A stretch of DNA of 42,368 bases from assembly GCA_964460345.1 (NCBI GenBank), contig CAYWRO010000030.1, positions 1-42,368 of the forward strand, given 5' to 3'. Of the stretch, positions 19,824 through 26,634 are shown one piece after another. A model generated the notes under the pieces. The model did no database searches, was not told the DNA's origin, and saw nothing but the letters and a program-made list of their open reading frames with translations. The first letter of the stretch is position 1, and each line of letters starts with the position of its first letter. Made by a program: the position numbers and the translations under genes. Source of the stretch: CAYWRO01 sp964460345 (GTDB lineage Bacteria; Planctomycetota; Phycisphaerae; Phycisphaerales; UBA1924).

Positions 19824-20876
19824 TTAGTCCGCCTGGTCGGCGGCTGCGTGCTTTTGTTCTTCCCGTTGGATGGTAAGCGACTGCAACAGGCCGGCCTGTT
19901 CGTCCTTGTCGATGGTGCGGCAGACCTTGTCGAGCACGCCTGCGAAGGCGCGGATTTCTTCGTCGGTCCATGGGCAGCCGAGGTTCTCGCCCTTGTCGTT
20001 GACCAGCGTGGCGACGATTGTGCCGTCGGGCTCCAGGAAGACGGAGTAGGGGATGCCGGTTGGCTTGTTGTTTGTGTAGCGCGCGAGGAGATCTGCGCCG
20101 TTTGTCATGCGGTCGGTGTCGATCTTGATCTCGATGAAGTCTTTGGCCAGGGTCTGCGCGACCGCGGGCTGGTCGAGCCATGCTTCCAGCCGGTGGCACC
20201 AGCCGCACCACGGCGCGCCGAAGTGGAGGAAGACGCGCTTGTCTTCCTGATCGGCTTTCGCGAGCGCATCGGTGAGCACCTGGTCGGCATTGAGCGGCTC
20301 GGCCTTGTGCTCGGTGAGAAAGGCGAGCACCTTGGCGGCGTCGTGGCCGGGTTGGTCGTTAACAGTGGCTTCCAGCGAGCCGGTCTCCTGGTTGGCGACG
20401 ACCTTGCCGTCTGCATCGAGGATCGTCAGGTAGGGGACGCCGTTGTTCTTGAAGTCTGCGTTGTACGACTCGGCGACGTCGACGTGCTTGTCGAACTGGC
20501 CGATGTCGACGTGGATGAACTCGTACTCGTAGGCGAGCGTGCGGCGGACCTTGGGGTCATTCTCGAAGGTTCTGTCGAGGATGTGGCACCAGCCGCACCA
20601 GTTGGCTCCCCACTGGATGAGCACGCGTTTGTTGTCTTTCTTTGCGCGCGTGAGCGCTTCGGCGATCTGCTCGCGGGCGTCGGCAGCCTCGTCGTAAACG
20701 GGCTTCTTCTCGGCCTTCTTCTCGGTTTTGCCGGGTTGTTCGGTCTCGCGCGTGAGGCGCGCAGGGCGCTCGTTGGAAGCGGGTTGAGCGGGCGCCGCGG
20801 CCGGCTGGGCCGGGGCTGAGGCGACGGCAGCGATGATGACGGCGGCGGCCAGGCTGAAAGAAGCGGCGGGTGACAT
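19824..20876 (-). CDS. Exported protein with two thioredoxin domains
   Basis: 350 residues. ATG 20876 has a perfect AAAGGAGG six bases upstream and starts a signal peptide (AAAVIIAAVASAPAQPA). After a charged, alanine-proline linker come two similar thioredoxin-fold domains, each with active site WCGWCH: the first about 75-200 (WGANWCGWCHILDRTFENDP) and the second about 215-340 (FGAPWCGWCHRLEAWLDQP). The cis-proline positions are VPYLTI and IPYSVF. This is the thioredoxin_7/DUF255-like type. Probably reduces or isomerises disulfides of exported proteins. Its electron source is unknown; the VKOR-DsbA gene 12 kb away handles the opposite, oxidative direction. Confidence 0.87.
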   Translation of the reverse strand: MSPAASFSLAAAVIIAAVASAPAQPAAAPAQPASNERPARLTRETEQPGKTEKKAEKKPVYDEAADAREQIAEALTRAKKDNKRVLIQWGANWCGWCHILDRTFENDPKVRRTLAYEYEFIHVDIGQFDKHVDVAESYNADFKNNGVPYLTILDADGKVVANQETGSLEATVNDQPGHDAAKVLAFLTEHKAEPLNADQVLTDALAKADQEDKRVFLHFGAPWCGWCHRLEAWLDQPAVAQTLAKDFIEIKIDTDRMTNGADLLARYTNNKPTGIPYSVFLEPDGTIVATLVNDKGENLGCPWTDEEIRAFAGVLDKVCRTIDKDEQAGLLQSLTIQREEQKHAAADQAD

Positions 20877-21007
20877 GTCGTGCCTCCTTTGAGGGGTGCC
20901 GGGTGGCGATGCGGGTTTGTGTGGATGATGCCGCGGGGGTGGTGGGGCGTCAAGGTGGGGTCTGGTGTGGGATTGGCTTTTGTTGACTGGGTGTGGGTTG
21001 AGGTCTG

Positions 21008-21031
21008 GGCCGGCTGGAAGCCGGCGGTCCA
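21008..21031. repeat. Dispersed palindrome, copy between genes
   Basis: GGCCGGCTGGAAGCCGGCGG followed by TCCA. Arms GCCGGC and GCCGGC around TGGAA. The same core occurs at 30137-30160 inside the cyanophycinase gene. Here it lies just after the stop of the fructosamine-kinase-like gene and might also act in its transcript end. Confidence 0.75.
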
Positions 21032-21040
21032 CGGGGGGTG

Positions 21041-21928
21041 TCAGAAGCCGAGGCGGCGGAGGGTGGCGTCTACTTGTGATGCGTAGCCGCCGCCGAAGAG
21101 GCGGGTGTGGACGAGGAGGGGATAAAGGTTGTAGAGGTCGCGGCGGAGGTGGAAGAACTCGTCGTCGAGGGGGCGGAGGTTGCGGTAGCAGTCGAAGAAA
21201 CGTTCGCCGAAGGTGGAGAAGAGGGTGATGAAGGCGAGTTCCATCTCGGCGTCGGCGTAATAGACGGACGGGTCGATGAACGCGGCGATGCGGTTGCCGC
21301 CGTCGGGGCCGGGGGCGCACAGGACGTTGCCGGACCAGATGTCGCCGTGGATGAGGGAAGGGGCGCTGGGCTCGCGGAGGATCTCGGTGAGTCTCGCGGC
21401 GAGGGTTTCGATGCGGCGCATGGTGGCGGCGGGGAGTTGCCCCGCGCGGTGAGCCTCGGCTGCCATGGCCAGCAGGCGGCGGTCGCGGAAGAACGCGGCC
21501 CAGGAGTCGCTCCACTCGTTGAGCTGCTCAAGGGGGCCGATGAGCGTGTCCTGGTGAAGGCCGTAGCGGCCGCGGCCGTCTTCGGGCTGGATGTCGTGCA
21601 GGGCGGCGAGGAGGTGCGCGGCGTGTTCCTCCGCGGCGGCGTCGATGGCTGCGCCGGCTTCGATCCACTCCATCACGAGCAGGGCCGGGTCGACATGCAG
21701 GACGCGCGGCACGGGAAGGGCGGAGCGCTGCGCGAGGTAGGTGAGCATGAACCCTTCGCGGTCAAGCCTGGAGGAGCCGTCTGCTGCGCCGATCTTCACG
21801 ACGATGGGGCGGTTGTCTGCGAGGTCTGCGCGGTAGACCTCCGCGACGCAGCCGCCGCTGAGCGGTGTGGCGCGGATGACTCGCGTCGCGAGCGCTGCTT
21901 CCACGCGCTGCATGGACCCTTGGCGCAT
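21041..21928 (-). CDS. Fructosamine kinase-like protein (FN3K family)
   Basis: 295 residues. Aminoglycoside-phosphotransferase-like kinase fold: LSGGCVAEVYRADL (nucleotide loop), VVKIG (Lys), REGFMLTYLAQRSALPVPRVL, the catalytic SLIHGDIWSGNVL (HGDxxxxN), and FIDPSVYYADAEMELAFITLF, which is the DP(A/S)xYYGxxExD(L/I)A pattern of the FN3K family. These enzymes phosphorylate ketosamines or ribulosamines on glycated proteins, leading to deglycation. ATG 21928 is supported by TACCCT 5 bases upstream; an in-frame ATG at 21913 is less likely. It follows the PilZ-receiver gene on the same strand by about 50 bases. Confidence 0.87.
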   Translation of the reverse strand: MRQGSMQRVEAALATRVIRATPLSGGCVAEVYRADLADNRPIVVKIGAADGSSRLDREGFMLTYLAQRSALPVPRVLHVDPALLVMEWIEAGAAIDAAAEEHAAHLLAALHDIQPEDGRGRYGLHQDTLIGPLEQLNEWSDSWAAFFRDRRLLAMAAEAHRAGQLPAATMRRIETLAARLTEILREPSAPSLIHGDIWSGNVLCAPGPDGGNRIAAFIDPSVYYADAEMELAFITLFSTFGERFFDCYRNLRPLDDEFFHLRRDLYNLYPLLVHTRLFGGGYASQVDATLRRLGF

Positions 21929-21933
21929 GGGGC

Positions 21934-21939
21934 AGGGTA
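21934..21939 (-). promoter_or_regulatory. TACCCT, -10-like box 5 bases before the start codon
   Basis: On the minus strand GCATACCCT, GCCCC, then ATG 21928. No Shine-Dalgarno sequence is present. Confidence 0.5.
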
Positions 21940-21975
21940 TGCGGGGGCGCGCGGGAGCGGAAGGCGGAGAGAGGG

Positions 21976-22944
21976 TCAGTCCTGGGCGGCCTTTGCCTCT
22001 GCTGCTTCTGCTTCGCCGTTCGGGAGAAACTCGGCGACGGCTCGAAGGAGCAGGTCGGCCTCGACGGGCCGGAGGAGGAAGGCGTCGGCGGGGCAGGCGG
22101 CGATGCGCATGCGGTTTTCTTCCGAGGCTTCATCCGTCGTCATGATGACCGGGGTCGTTGCGCCTGCAGCGCGGAGGCGCGTGACGAAGTCGCTGCCGCT
22201 CATGTCGGGCAGCGCGTGATCGCAGAGGATCACGTCGAACGGCTTGTCGTTCACCATCTGCAGCGCCGCTTCGCCGCCGGCAGCGTCGGTGACGGCGATG
22301 GCCGTGTTTCGCAGGGGGAGGCGGAGCGCCTCGATGTCTTCCGGCGAGGGGCTCACGAGCAGCAGGGAGCCGGAGAGCCGCCCGGCGTCGACCTGCTCGA
22401 GGGAAAACCAGTCGCCGAAAGGATCAAGCCCGAGCATGTCGCGGACGTTGATGAGCTCCTCGAACTGGATGCCGATGTCGTGAACGACGCCGCGGAAGTG
22501 CTGGCAGCGGACGACCTCGCCGCGGACGGCGACGTAGTGGACACCGCTGGGGTGAGGCAGGGCGAGGAGGACCCTGGTGCCGATGTGGATGTAGGCGGAG
22601 TGGAGGACGGCGATGCCGCCGCGGGAGAGGTTGCGGCAGGCGACGGCGATGGTGCCGGAGACCGCGCCGTTGCGGTTGAAGATCTGCATGGGGACGGTGG
22701 TGTGCTGAAAGGCGCGGCGGATGAACTCGCGGCGGCCGGGACCGCCGCCGGGGGCGGGCTGAGCCGTGCGCGAGGTTGCGCCGAGCGTTCCTGCGCCGCC
22801 GGCGGCGACCGCCGCGGCTTCGATTTCGGCGAAGAGGTCTTCGAGCTCTTTGCGACGCAGGCCGAGGGTGTTTGGTCGCCTGGCCGAGCGCGTGCCTCTG
22901 AAAGGTTGTGATGCCCGCCTGCGCGCGGGCAAGCTACCGGACAT
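21976..22944 (-). CDS. PilZ domain fused to a degenerate response-regulator receiver
   Basis: 322 residues from ATG 22944, chosen for GGAGG 6 bases upstream; GTG 23037 would add 31. Residues about 68-165 are PilZ: RREFIRRAF (RxxxR-like) and NLSRGGIAVLH (the D/NxSxxG loop), which bind cyclic di-GMP in the family. Residues about 192-305 are a receiver with the phospho-acceptor Asp242 (ILCDHALPDMSG) and MTT (269-270), but the usual acidic pair is VSPSP (197-201) and the Lys-Pro is Arg292-Pro, so phosphorylation may be lost or altered. The N-terminal region is basic, with a predicted coil (LRRKELEDLFAEIEAAAVAAGG). A 20-base palindrome lies in the first codons. Likely a c-di-GMP output protein. 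Confidence 0.8.
   Translation of the reverse strand: MSGSLPARRRASQPFRGTRSARRPNTLGLRRKELEDLFAEIEAAAVAAGGAGTLGATSRTAQPAPGGGPGRREFIRRAFQHTTVPMQIFNRNGAVSGTIAVACRNLSRGGIAVLHSAYIHIGTRVLLALPHPSGVHYVAVRGEVVRCQHFRGVVHDIGIQFEELINVRDMLGLDPFGDWFSLEQVDAGRLSGSLLLVSPSPEDIEALRLPLRNTAIAVTDAAGGEAALQMVNDKPFDVILCDHALPDMSGSDFVTRLRAAGATTPVIMTTDEASEENRMRIAACPADAFLLRPVEADLLLRAVAEFLPNGEAEAAEAKAAQD
22912..22931. repeat. Palindrome in the first codons of the PilZ-receiver gene
   Basis: Arms TGCCCGC (22912-22918) and GCGGGCA (22925-22931), loop CTGCGC, read in frame as part of SLPARRRAS. It may be one of the short dispersed elements or a structure that affects translation start. Confidence 0.5.
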
Positions 22945-23066
22945 GAACGCCTCCGCCTTTCCCCGTGTGTCCCCCGGCCCGCGCGGCAAGGCAGAGGGCA
23001 TGAGGGTCATCGGGTTGTGAAGGAGGGCTCGATACACCGGGGGGTGCGAAACCGGGAAAAACCGGG

Positions 23067-23861
23067 CTATTCCCCAGTATGTTCGATGGAGTTTTCGGAC
23101 GTGGGTGGGGGCGCGGGCGCGGGCTGGCGCGTGGAGATGGCGATCTGGAGGAGGAGGGCCGCGCCGGCGGCGATGAGGCCGATGTGCACCCAGGTGAGGA
23201 AGGCCGTGCCGGTCATGCGCCGGTTGATGAAGCGGCCGAGAAGGATCGCGGCGAGCGCGATGGGAAGGGAGATGAGGTAGGTGCGCGTGACTTCGGCTGT
23301 CCAGAGGCCGGAGGCCCAGTAGCCGGCCATGCCGAGCATGCTGGCGGGGAGGAAGTAGCCCTGGAGGGTGGCTCGGAACTGCTGCGGCGACCAGCGGCGC
23401 AGGGTTCCGTAGATGACGAGCGGCGGGCCGTTCATGCCGTACGCGCCGCCGAGGACGCCGGCGGCGAAGCCGAATGGATAGGCGAGTGCGTCGCGCGAGA
23501 GTTCGGCCGGACGCGGGCGCGCGAGCGACCAGGCGGAGAAGGCGATGATGATCGCGCCGAGGATGCCCTTGACGATCGGCTCCGGCGCCGCGATGAGGAG
23601 GAGAAGGCCGGCCGGGATGCCGAGGAGGGTTGCGGCGAGGAGACGCCAGGCGCTGCGGAAGTGGATGTCGCGCCAGTCCTGCGCAACGACGACGGCCGCG
23701 ACGGTAATGGAGAGAAGAACGGCGAGCGGCGCGGCGACCTCGACGGGCATGATGAGGGCAAGCAGGGGGACGGCAATGAGCGCCTCGCCGAAGCCGAAGG
23801 CGGAGCGGATGGTGGTGGCGAGGAGGATAATGGTGAGGATGGGGAGGAGCGTGGGGTCCAT
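23067..23861 (-). CDS. TauE/SafE-family permease
   Basis: 264 residues with seven or eight membrane segments. N-terminal IRSAFGFGEALIAVPLLALIMPVEVAAPL and the repeat-related FAAGVLGGAYGMNGPPLVIYGTLRRWSPQQFRATLQGYFL are signatures of the TauE/SafE family, which exports or imports sulfite, sulfonates or other organic anions. The C-terminus is a proline-rich hydrophilic tail (QPAPAPPPTSEN). Inner membrane. The substrate is not predictable. No sulfur genes adjoin it. Start ATG 23861 has no clear ribosome site. Confidence 0.87.
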   Translation of the reverse strand: MDPTLLPILTIILLATTIRSAFGFGEALIAVPLLALIMPVEVAAPLAVLLSITVAAVVVAQDWRDIHFRSAWRLLAATLLGIPAGLLLLIAAPEPIVKGILGAIIIAFSAWSLARPRPAELSRDALAYPFGFAAGVLGGAYGMNGPPLVIYGTLRRWSPQQFRATLQGYFLPASMLGMAGYWASGLWTAEVTRTYLISLPIALAAILLGRFINRRMTGTAFLTWVHIGLIAAGAALLLQIAISTRQPAPAPPPTSENSIEHTGE

Positions 23862-24000
23862 GCGGATGCCGTTGCGATGATCACGATGGATGGGCGAGAC
23901 TGAGCGCCATGCGAAGCGACTCGTCGGAGCTTACCAGGGTTCAACTCCAACCTTTGAGACTAGACCAACTGAGTGCGGTCGCCCTTTCTTTTAGAGGGTG

Positions 24001-24690
24001 CCACGGCTCGCCGCTGCTTTGAGCGGCGCAGCCGTGCGGCGCGATTTGGGTGTGGTGTTTGAAAAATGACTTCGGTCAGTTTTCCTGGACTGCACTGCTG
24101 CGCCACGGAGTACCGCGGCGAGCAGTGGCACCCGGCTGCTTTGAGCGGCGCAGCCGTGCGGCGCGGCTTGGGCGCGGCGTTTAGAGAGTGACTTTGGTCG
24201 GTTTTCCTGGACTGCACTGCTGCGCCGCGGAGTACCGCGGCGAGCAGTGGCACCCGGCTGCTTTGAGCGGCGCAGCCGTGCGGCGCGATTTGGGTGTGGT
24301 GTTTGAAAAATGACTTCGGTCAGTTTTCCTGGACTGCACTGCTGCGCCACGGAGTACCGCGGCGAGCAGTGGCACCCGGCNNNNNNNNNNNNNNNNNNNN
24401 NNNNNNNNNNNNNNNNNNNNNNNNNNNNNNNNNNNNNNNNNNNNNNNNNNNNNNNNNNNNNNNNNNNNNNNNNNNNNNNNTTTAGAGAGTGACTTTGGTC
24501 AGTTTTTCCTGGACTGCACTGCTGCGCCGCGGAGTACCGCGGCGAGCAGTGGCACCCGGCGGCTTGGAGCGGTGTAGCCGTGCGGCGCGGCTTGGGTGCG
24601 GCGTTTAGAGAGTGACTTTGGTCAGTTTTTCCTGGACTGCACTGCTGCGCCGCGGAGTACCGCGGCGAGCAGTGGCACCCGGCGGGGTCA
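24001..24690. repeat. Array of about six 122-bp tandem repeats with covarying hairpins
   Basis: The landmark GGCACCC falls at 24127, 24249, 24371, then after the gap at 24551 and 24674, giving a period of 122-123. Each unit has a hairpin with outer arms CACTGCT (for example 24093-24099) and AGCAGTG (24121-24127), inner arms GCCGCGG and CCGCGGC around AGTA, plus a second palindrome with CGGCTGC and GCAGCCG. Two sub-types alternate: one with GATTTGGGTGTGGTG and one with GCTTGGGCGCGGCG. The first copy (24002-24036) has arms CACGGCT and AGCCGTG, as in the repeat at the window start. No gene is supported. All the small frames across it are repeat translations. Confidence 0.85.
24381..24480. other. 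Scaffold gap of 100 N within the repeat array
   Basis: Exactly 100 N bases between two repeat copies, the usual placeholder for a gap of unknown size. True copy number of the array is therefore unknown. Confidence 0.95.
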
Positions 24691-24698
24691 ACGCGCAG

Positions 24699-24727
24699 CA
24701 AAACGGGCCCGCCGAAGGGCGAGCCCG
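24699..24727 (-). terminator. Intrinsic terminator of tmRNA
   Basis: Minus-strand stem of 10 bp (24727-24718 with 24713-24704, one G-T pair) and a CTTC loop, followed by TTTT. It lies 17 bases after the tmRNA 3' end. Confidence 0.8.
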
Positions 24728-24743
24728 CTTGATTGAGGGTAAG

Positions 24744-25093
24744 TGGAGCCGGAGGGATTCGAACCCTCGTGCCGAAGCAGTCAACGCAAGGCCTCTACGC
24801 GTGTGTTCGATGATTTGATCTCGACCTCAGAACCGCCATCGACAGCGTTTCATCGGCCCAGTCTCCGGTGTTTCTCACTTGTGCAGCCCGGCGACGCCGC
24901 TGCCCAAGCCAGTCCGATGTCTTCGGCCCGTCCACTATCGGACGTCGCAGACGAGCCGTGGCGCCTGATATCAGGCGGCCATTGCCAACTGAGGAGTGGC
25001 AGTTATTGTGGTGCATGCTTTTTACGAGGACCGCATGCTCCTCGACGCGCCACCCTGCGCCTTCCCTGCCCGGTCGATTACCGGATCGGCCCC
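24744..25093 (-). ncRNA. ssrA: tmRNA (transfer-messenger RNA)
   Basis: 350 bases. Rescues ribosomes stalled on broken mRNAs and adds a degradation tag. The tRNA-like ends pair: 5' GGGGCCG with 3' CGGCTCC, containing the G3-U70 wobble that alanyl-tRNA synthetase needs. The T-arm is GAGGG-TTCGAAT-CCCTC and the discriminator base is A. CCA is not encoded. The early CCTCGTAAAAAGC block is shared with E. coli tmRNA. The tag frame starts at GCC after TAACT and reads ATPQLAMAA then TGA (25000-24971). The AMAA ending differs from the common ALAA. A -10-like TATTAT lies at 25127-25122 and a terminator follows. Nearby smpB was not seen. Confidence 0.93.
24971..25000 (-). other. tmRNA tag reading frame
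   Basis: Minus strand: nine codons, ATPQLAMAA, then TGA. The resume codon GCC follows ATAACT, which is the counterpart of the E. coli sequence ATAGTC before GCA. Assignment of the resume codon is inferred from this pattern and from the hydrophobic, alanine-rich ending. Confidence 0.7.
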
Positions 25094-25121
25094 AGATGTC
25101 AAAGAAGTCAAACCGCTCGTG

Positions 25122-25127
25122 ATAATA
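25122..25127 (-). promoter_or_regulatory. Possible -10 box (TATTAT) of the tmRNA gene
   Basis: TATTAT on the minus strand lies 28 bases upstream of the mature 5' end. That would fit a short precursor leader trimmed by RNase P. No good -35 box was seen. Confidence 0.4.
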
Positions 25128-25148
25128 CGCCTGGGAAGGCCCAAGCGT

Positions 25149-25334
25149 TCATTTCGCCTCTGCGGGCGGGTGTTGCACCGCGGCATCGCGGACGCGTGCG
25201 GGCAACGTGTCACGCCCGGGGCGCGCGGGCGCATCGGGGAGTTTCTTCCAGGGCGCACCGAGCGGAAACGGCCGCCCGGTGGCCTGACGGCCGCTGGCTG
25301 ATTCTCCCTGGCTGGTCACTTCAACATGCGACAT
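25149..25334 (-). CDS. Small hypothetical protein upstream of tmRNA
   Basis: 61 residues from ATG 25334, with GGAGGTG five bases upstream (minus strand), the main reason to propose it. The protein is polar and basic (GRQATGRPFPLGAPWKKLP onward) with no recognisable domain, signal or membrane segment. It lies in the 430-base stretch between tmRNA and ispD, where nothing else coding is visible. A longer frame to 25448 runs into low-complexity CCCCTCTCCC sequence and is not supported. Could be spurious. Confidence 0.35.
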   Translation of the reverse strand: MSHVEVTSQGESASGRQATGRPFPLGAPWKKLPDAPARPGRDTLPARVRDAAVQHPPAEAK

Positions 25335-25510
25335 AGCGCACCTCCGATCTGACACATGGACTTGCAATCCTCGTGCCCGGGTGGTCCCCTCTCCCACCTG
25401 CCCCTCTCCCGCGCCGGGCAGTGGAATCATGCGCGAGGAGCCCTCCAAAGCAAGTAGGCACTAGCTTCCAAAACCGTGCCGCGGACGGGCCGGAGCGGCC
25501 ACCAAACGGA

Positions 25511-25516
25511 TACCCT
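25511..25516 (+). promoter_or_regulatory. TACCCT, -10-like box 6 bases before the start codon
   Basis: GGATACCCT, CCAGAC, then ATG 25523 of ispD. No Shine-Dalgarno sequence is present. Confidence 0.5.
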
Positions 25517-25522
25517 CCAGAC

Positions 25523-26362
25523 ATGAAGATTGCTGTGATCATCCCTGCTGCCGGTTCAGGAAGCCGTTTTCGGTCTGATGCTCCGGAGGGTTCTTCGGAT
25601 GCCGCGGCCGGGTTTTCCGGACGGTCAAAGCTGGATGAGGATCTGGGCGGGCGTCCGGTTCTGCAGCGGGCGGTGGAGCTTTTCAATAAGCGTGACGAGG
25701 TGGGCGCCATCGTGGTCGCGGGGCCGGCCGATGATGCGGCGTTTGCCGAGTTCAAGCTCCGGCACGGGGACAAGCTCGGGCTGCTTGGCGTGACGCTGTG
25801 CCAGGGGGGGAAGACGCACCGGTACGAGACCGTGGCGAACGCTTTGAAAGTGGTGTTCGAGCGGGCGGGAGACTCGACGCACGTGGCGGTGCACGATGCC
25901 GCGCGGCCGTGCACGCCGCCGGAGTTGATTGATCGGCTGTTTACGGCGGCGCAGAATCACGCGGCGGTGATTCCGGCGATTGATGCGCCGGACACGATCA
26001 AGCGCGTGGAGGCGGCGGCGGTGGATGCTGCGCCGGCGGATCCGCTGGATGCGATTCTGGGGGGCGCGGGCAAGCCGGACCTTGCGGCGCGGCCGGTGAA
26101 GGAGACGTTGGACCGGACGAACCTGGTGCTGGTGCAGACGCCGCAGGTCTTTCGGCTGGATGTGCTGAAGCGCGCGTACGAGCAGGCGGATTTGAGCAGC
26201 ACGGATGATGCGCAGCTCGTGGAGCGGCTGGGGGAGACGGTGGTGGCGGTGCGGGGGGATGCGCGGAACATCAAGATCACACGGAGCGCGGATCTGCCGC
26301 TGGCTCGGGCGATTCTCGGCGTGGGGGGGGTGAGTGAGCGGGCGGTGCATAAGAGGTTTTAG
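25523..26362 (+). CDS. ispD: 2-C-methyl-D-erythritol 4-phosphate cytidylyltransferase
   Basis: 279 residues, longer than the usual 225-240. Transfers CMP from CTP to methylerythritol phosphate, third step of the MEP route to isoprenoids; cytosolic. Seen: PAAGSGSRF nucleotide loop, GGRPVLQRAVELF, VAVHDAARPCTPPELIDRL, LVQTPQVFRLDVLKRAYEQ, and TDDAQLVERLG followed by GDARNIKIT. The extra length comes from an acidic, Ala/Gly/Ser-rich insert near residues 18-37 just before SKLDEDL and from another near 160-190 (AAAVDAAPADPLDAILGG region). The usual PKQ is replaced by SKLDEDL, which may be a family variant. ATG 25523 is fixed by the start of the fold and the TACCCT box. Confidence 0.88.
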   Translation: MKIAVIIPAAGSGSRFRSDAPEGSSDAAAGFSGRSKLDEDLGGRPVLQRAVELFNKRDEVGAIVVAGPADDAAFAEFKLRHGDKLGLLGVTLCQGGKTHRYETVANALKVVFERAGDSTHVAVHDAARPCTPPELIDRLFTAAQNHAAVIPAIDAPDTIKRVEAAAVDAAPADPLDAILGGAGKPDLAARPVKETLDRTNLVLVQTPQVFRLDVLKRAYEQADLSSTDDAQLVERLGETVVAVRGDARNIKITRSADLPLARAILGVGGVSERAVHKRF

Positions 26363-26415
26363 AGAATAGAGAATAGAGAATAGAGAAGAGAGAAGAGAGA
26401 AGAGAGAGAGAAGAG
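26363..26415. repeat. Purine-rich microsatellite after ispD
   Basis: Directly after the stop, AGAGAAT repeats about three times, then AGAGAAG and AGAG units. The rest of the 270-base gap to waaA has no gene; it holds one copy of the GCCGC palindrome family. Confidence 0.8.
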
Positions 26416-26583
26416 GGTTTCCCAGGGCGTTGAATTGAAGCGCGCCTTTGGCTGCGGAGGGTGGGGGTGGATTGGTTTTTGCGCTCTGCACGGGTGTGCC
26501 GCTCAAGGCAGCGGCGACCCGTGACACCCTTGGTTGGGGGCGCGCTTTGGGGAGTTGGGGTGGTAGGGAGCGTGGGGTTGGTT

Positions 26584-26607
26584 GCCGCTCGCTTACAGTC
26601 GCGGCTC
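26584..26607. repeat. Dispersed GCCGC...GCGGC element, copy 1
   Basis: GCCGCTCGCTTACAGTCGCG then GCTC. Same element as 28336-28359 (two differences) and, inverted, 31209-31232. Arms GCCGC and GCGGC. Confidence 0.7.
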
Positions 26608-26634
26608 TGGTGTGCTCTGGCGTTTGTGGCTTTT

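Noticed and set aside
22216..23903. Plus-strand frames of 231 and 274 codons
   Set aside because: Antisense to the PilZ-receiver and TauE genes; highly biased composition.
23936..23970. tRNA-like T-arm (GGGTTCAACTCC)
   Set aside because: The T-stem does not pair properly and no acceptor or anticodon arms can be drawn on either strand.
24001..24690. CRISPR array
   Set aside because: Units are 122 bp, contiguous and similar throughout, with no alternating unique spacers and no cas genes.
23991..24701. 236-codon minus-strand frame through the repeat array and gap
   Set aside because: Translation of repeats with a 122-base period that is not a multiple of three; includes the N gap.
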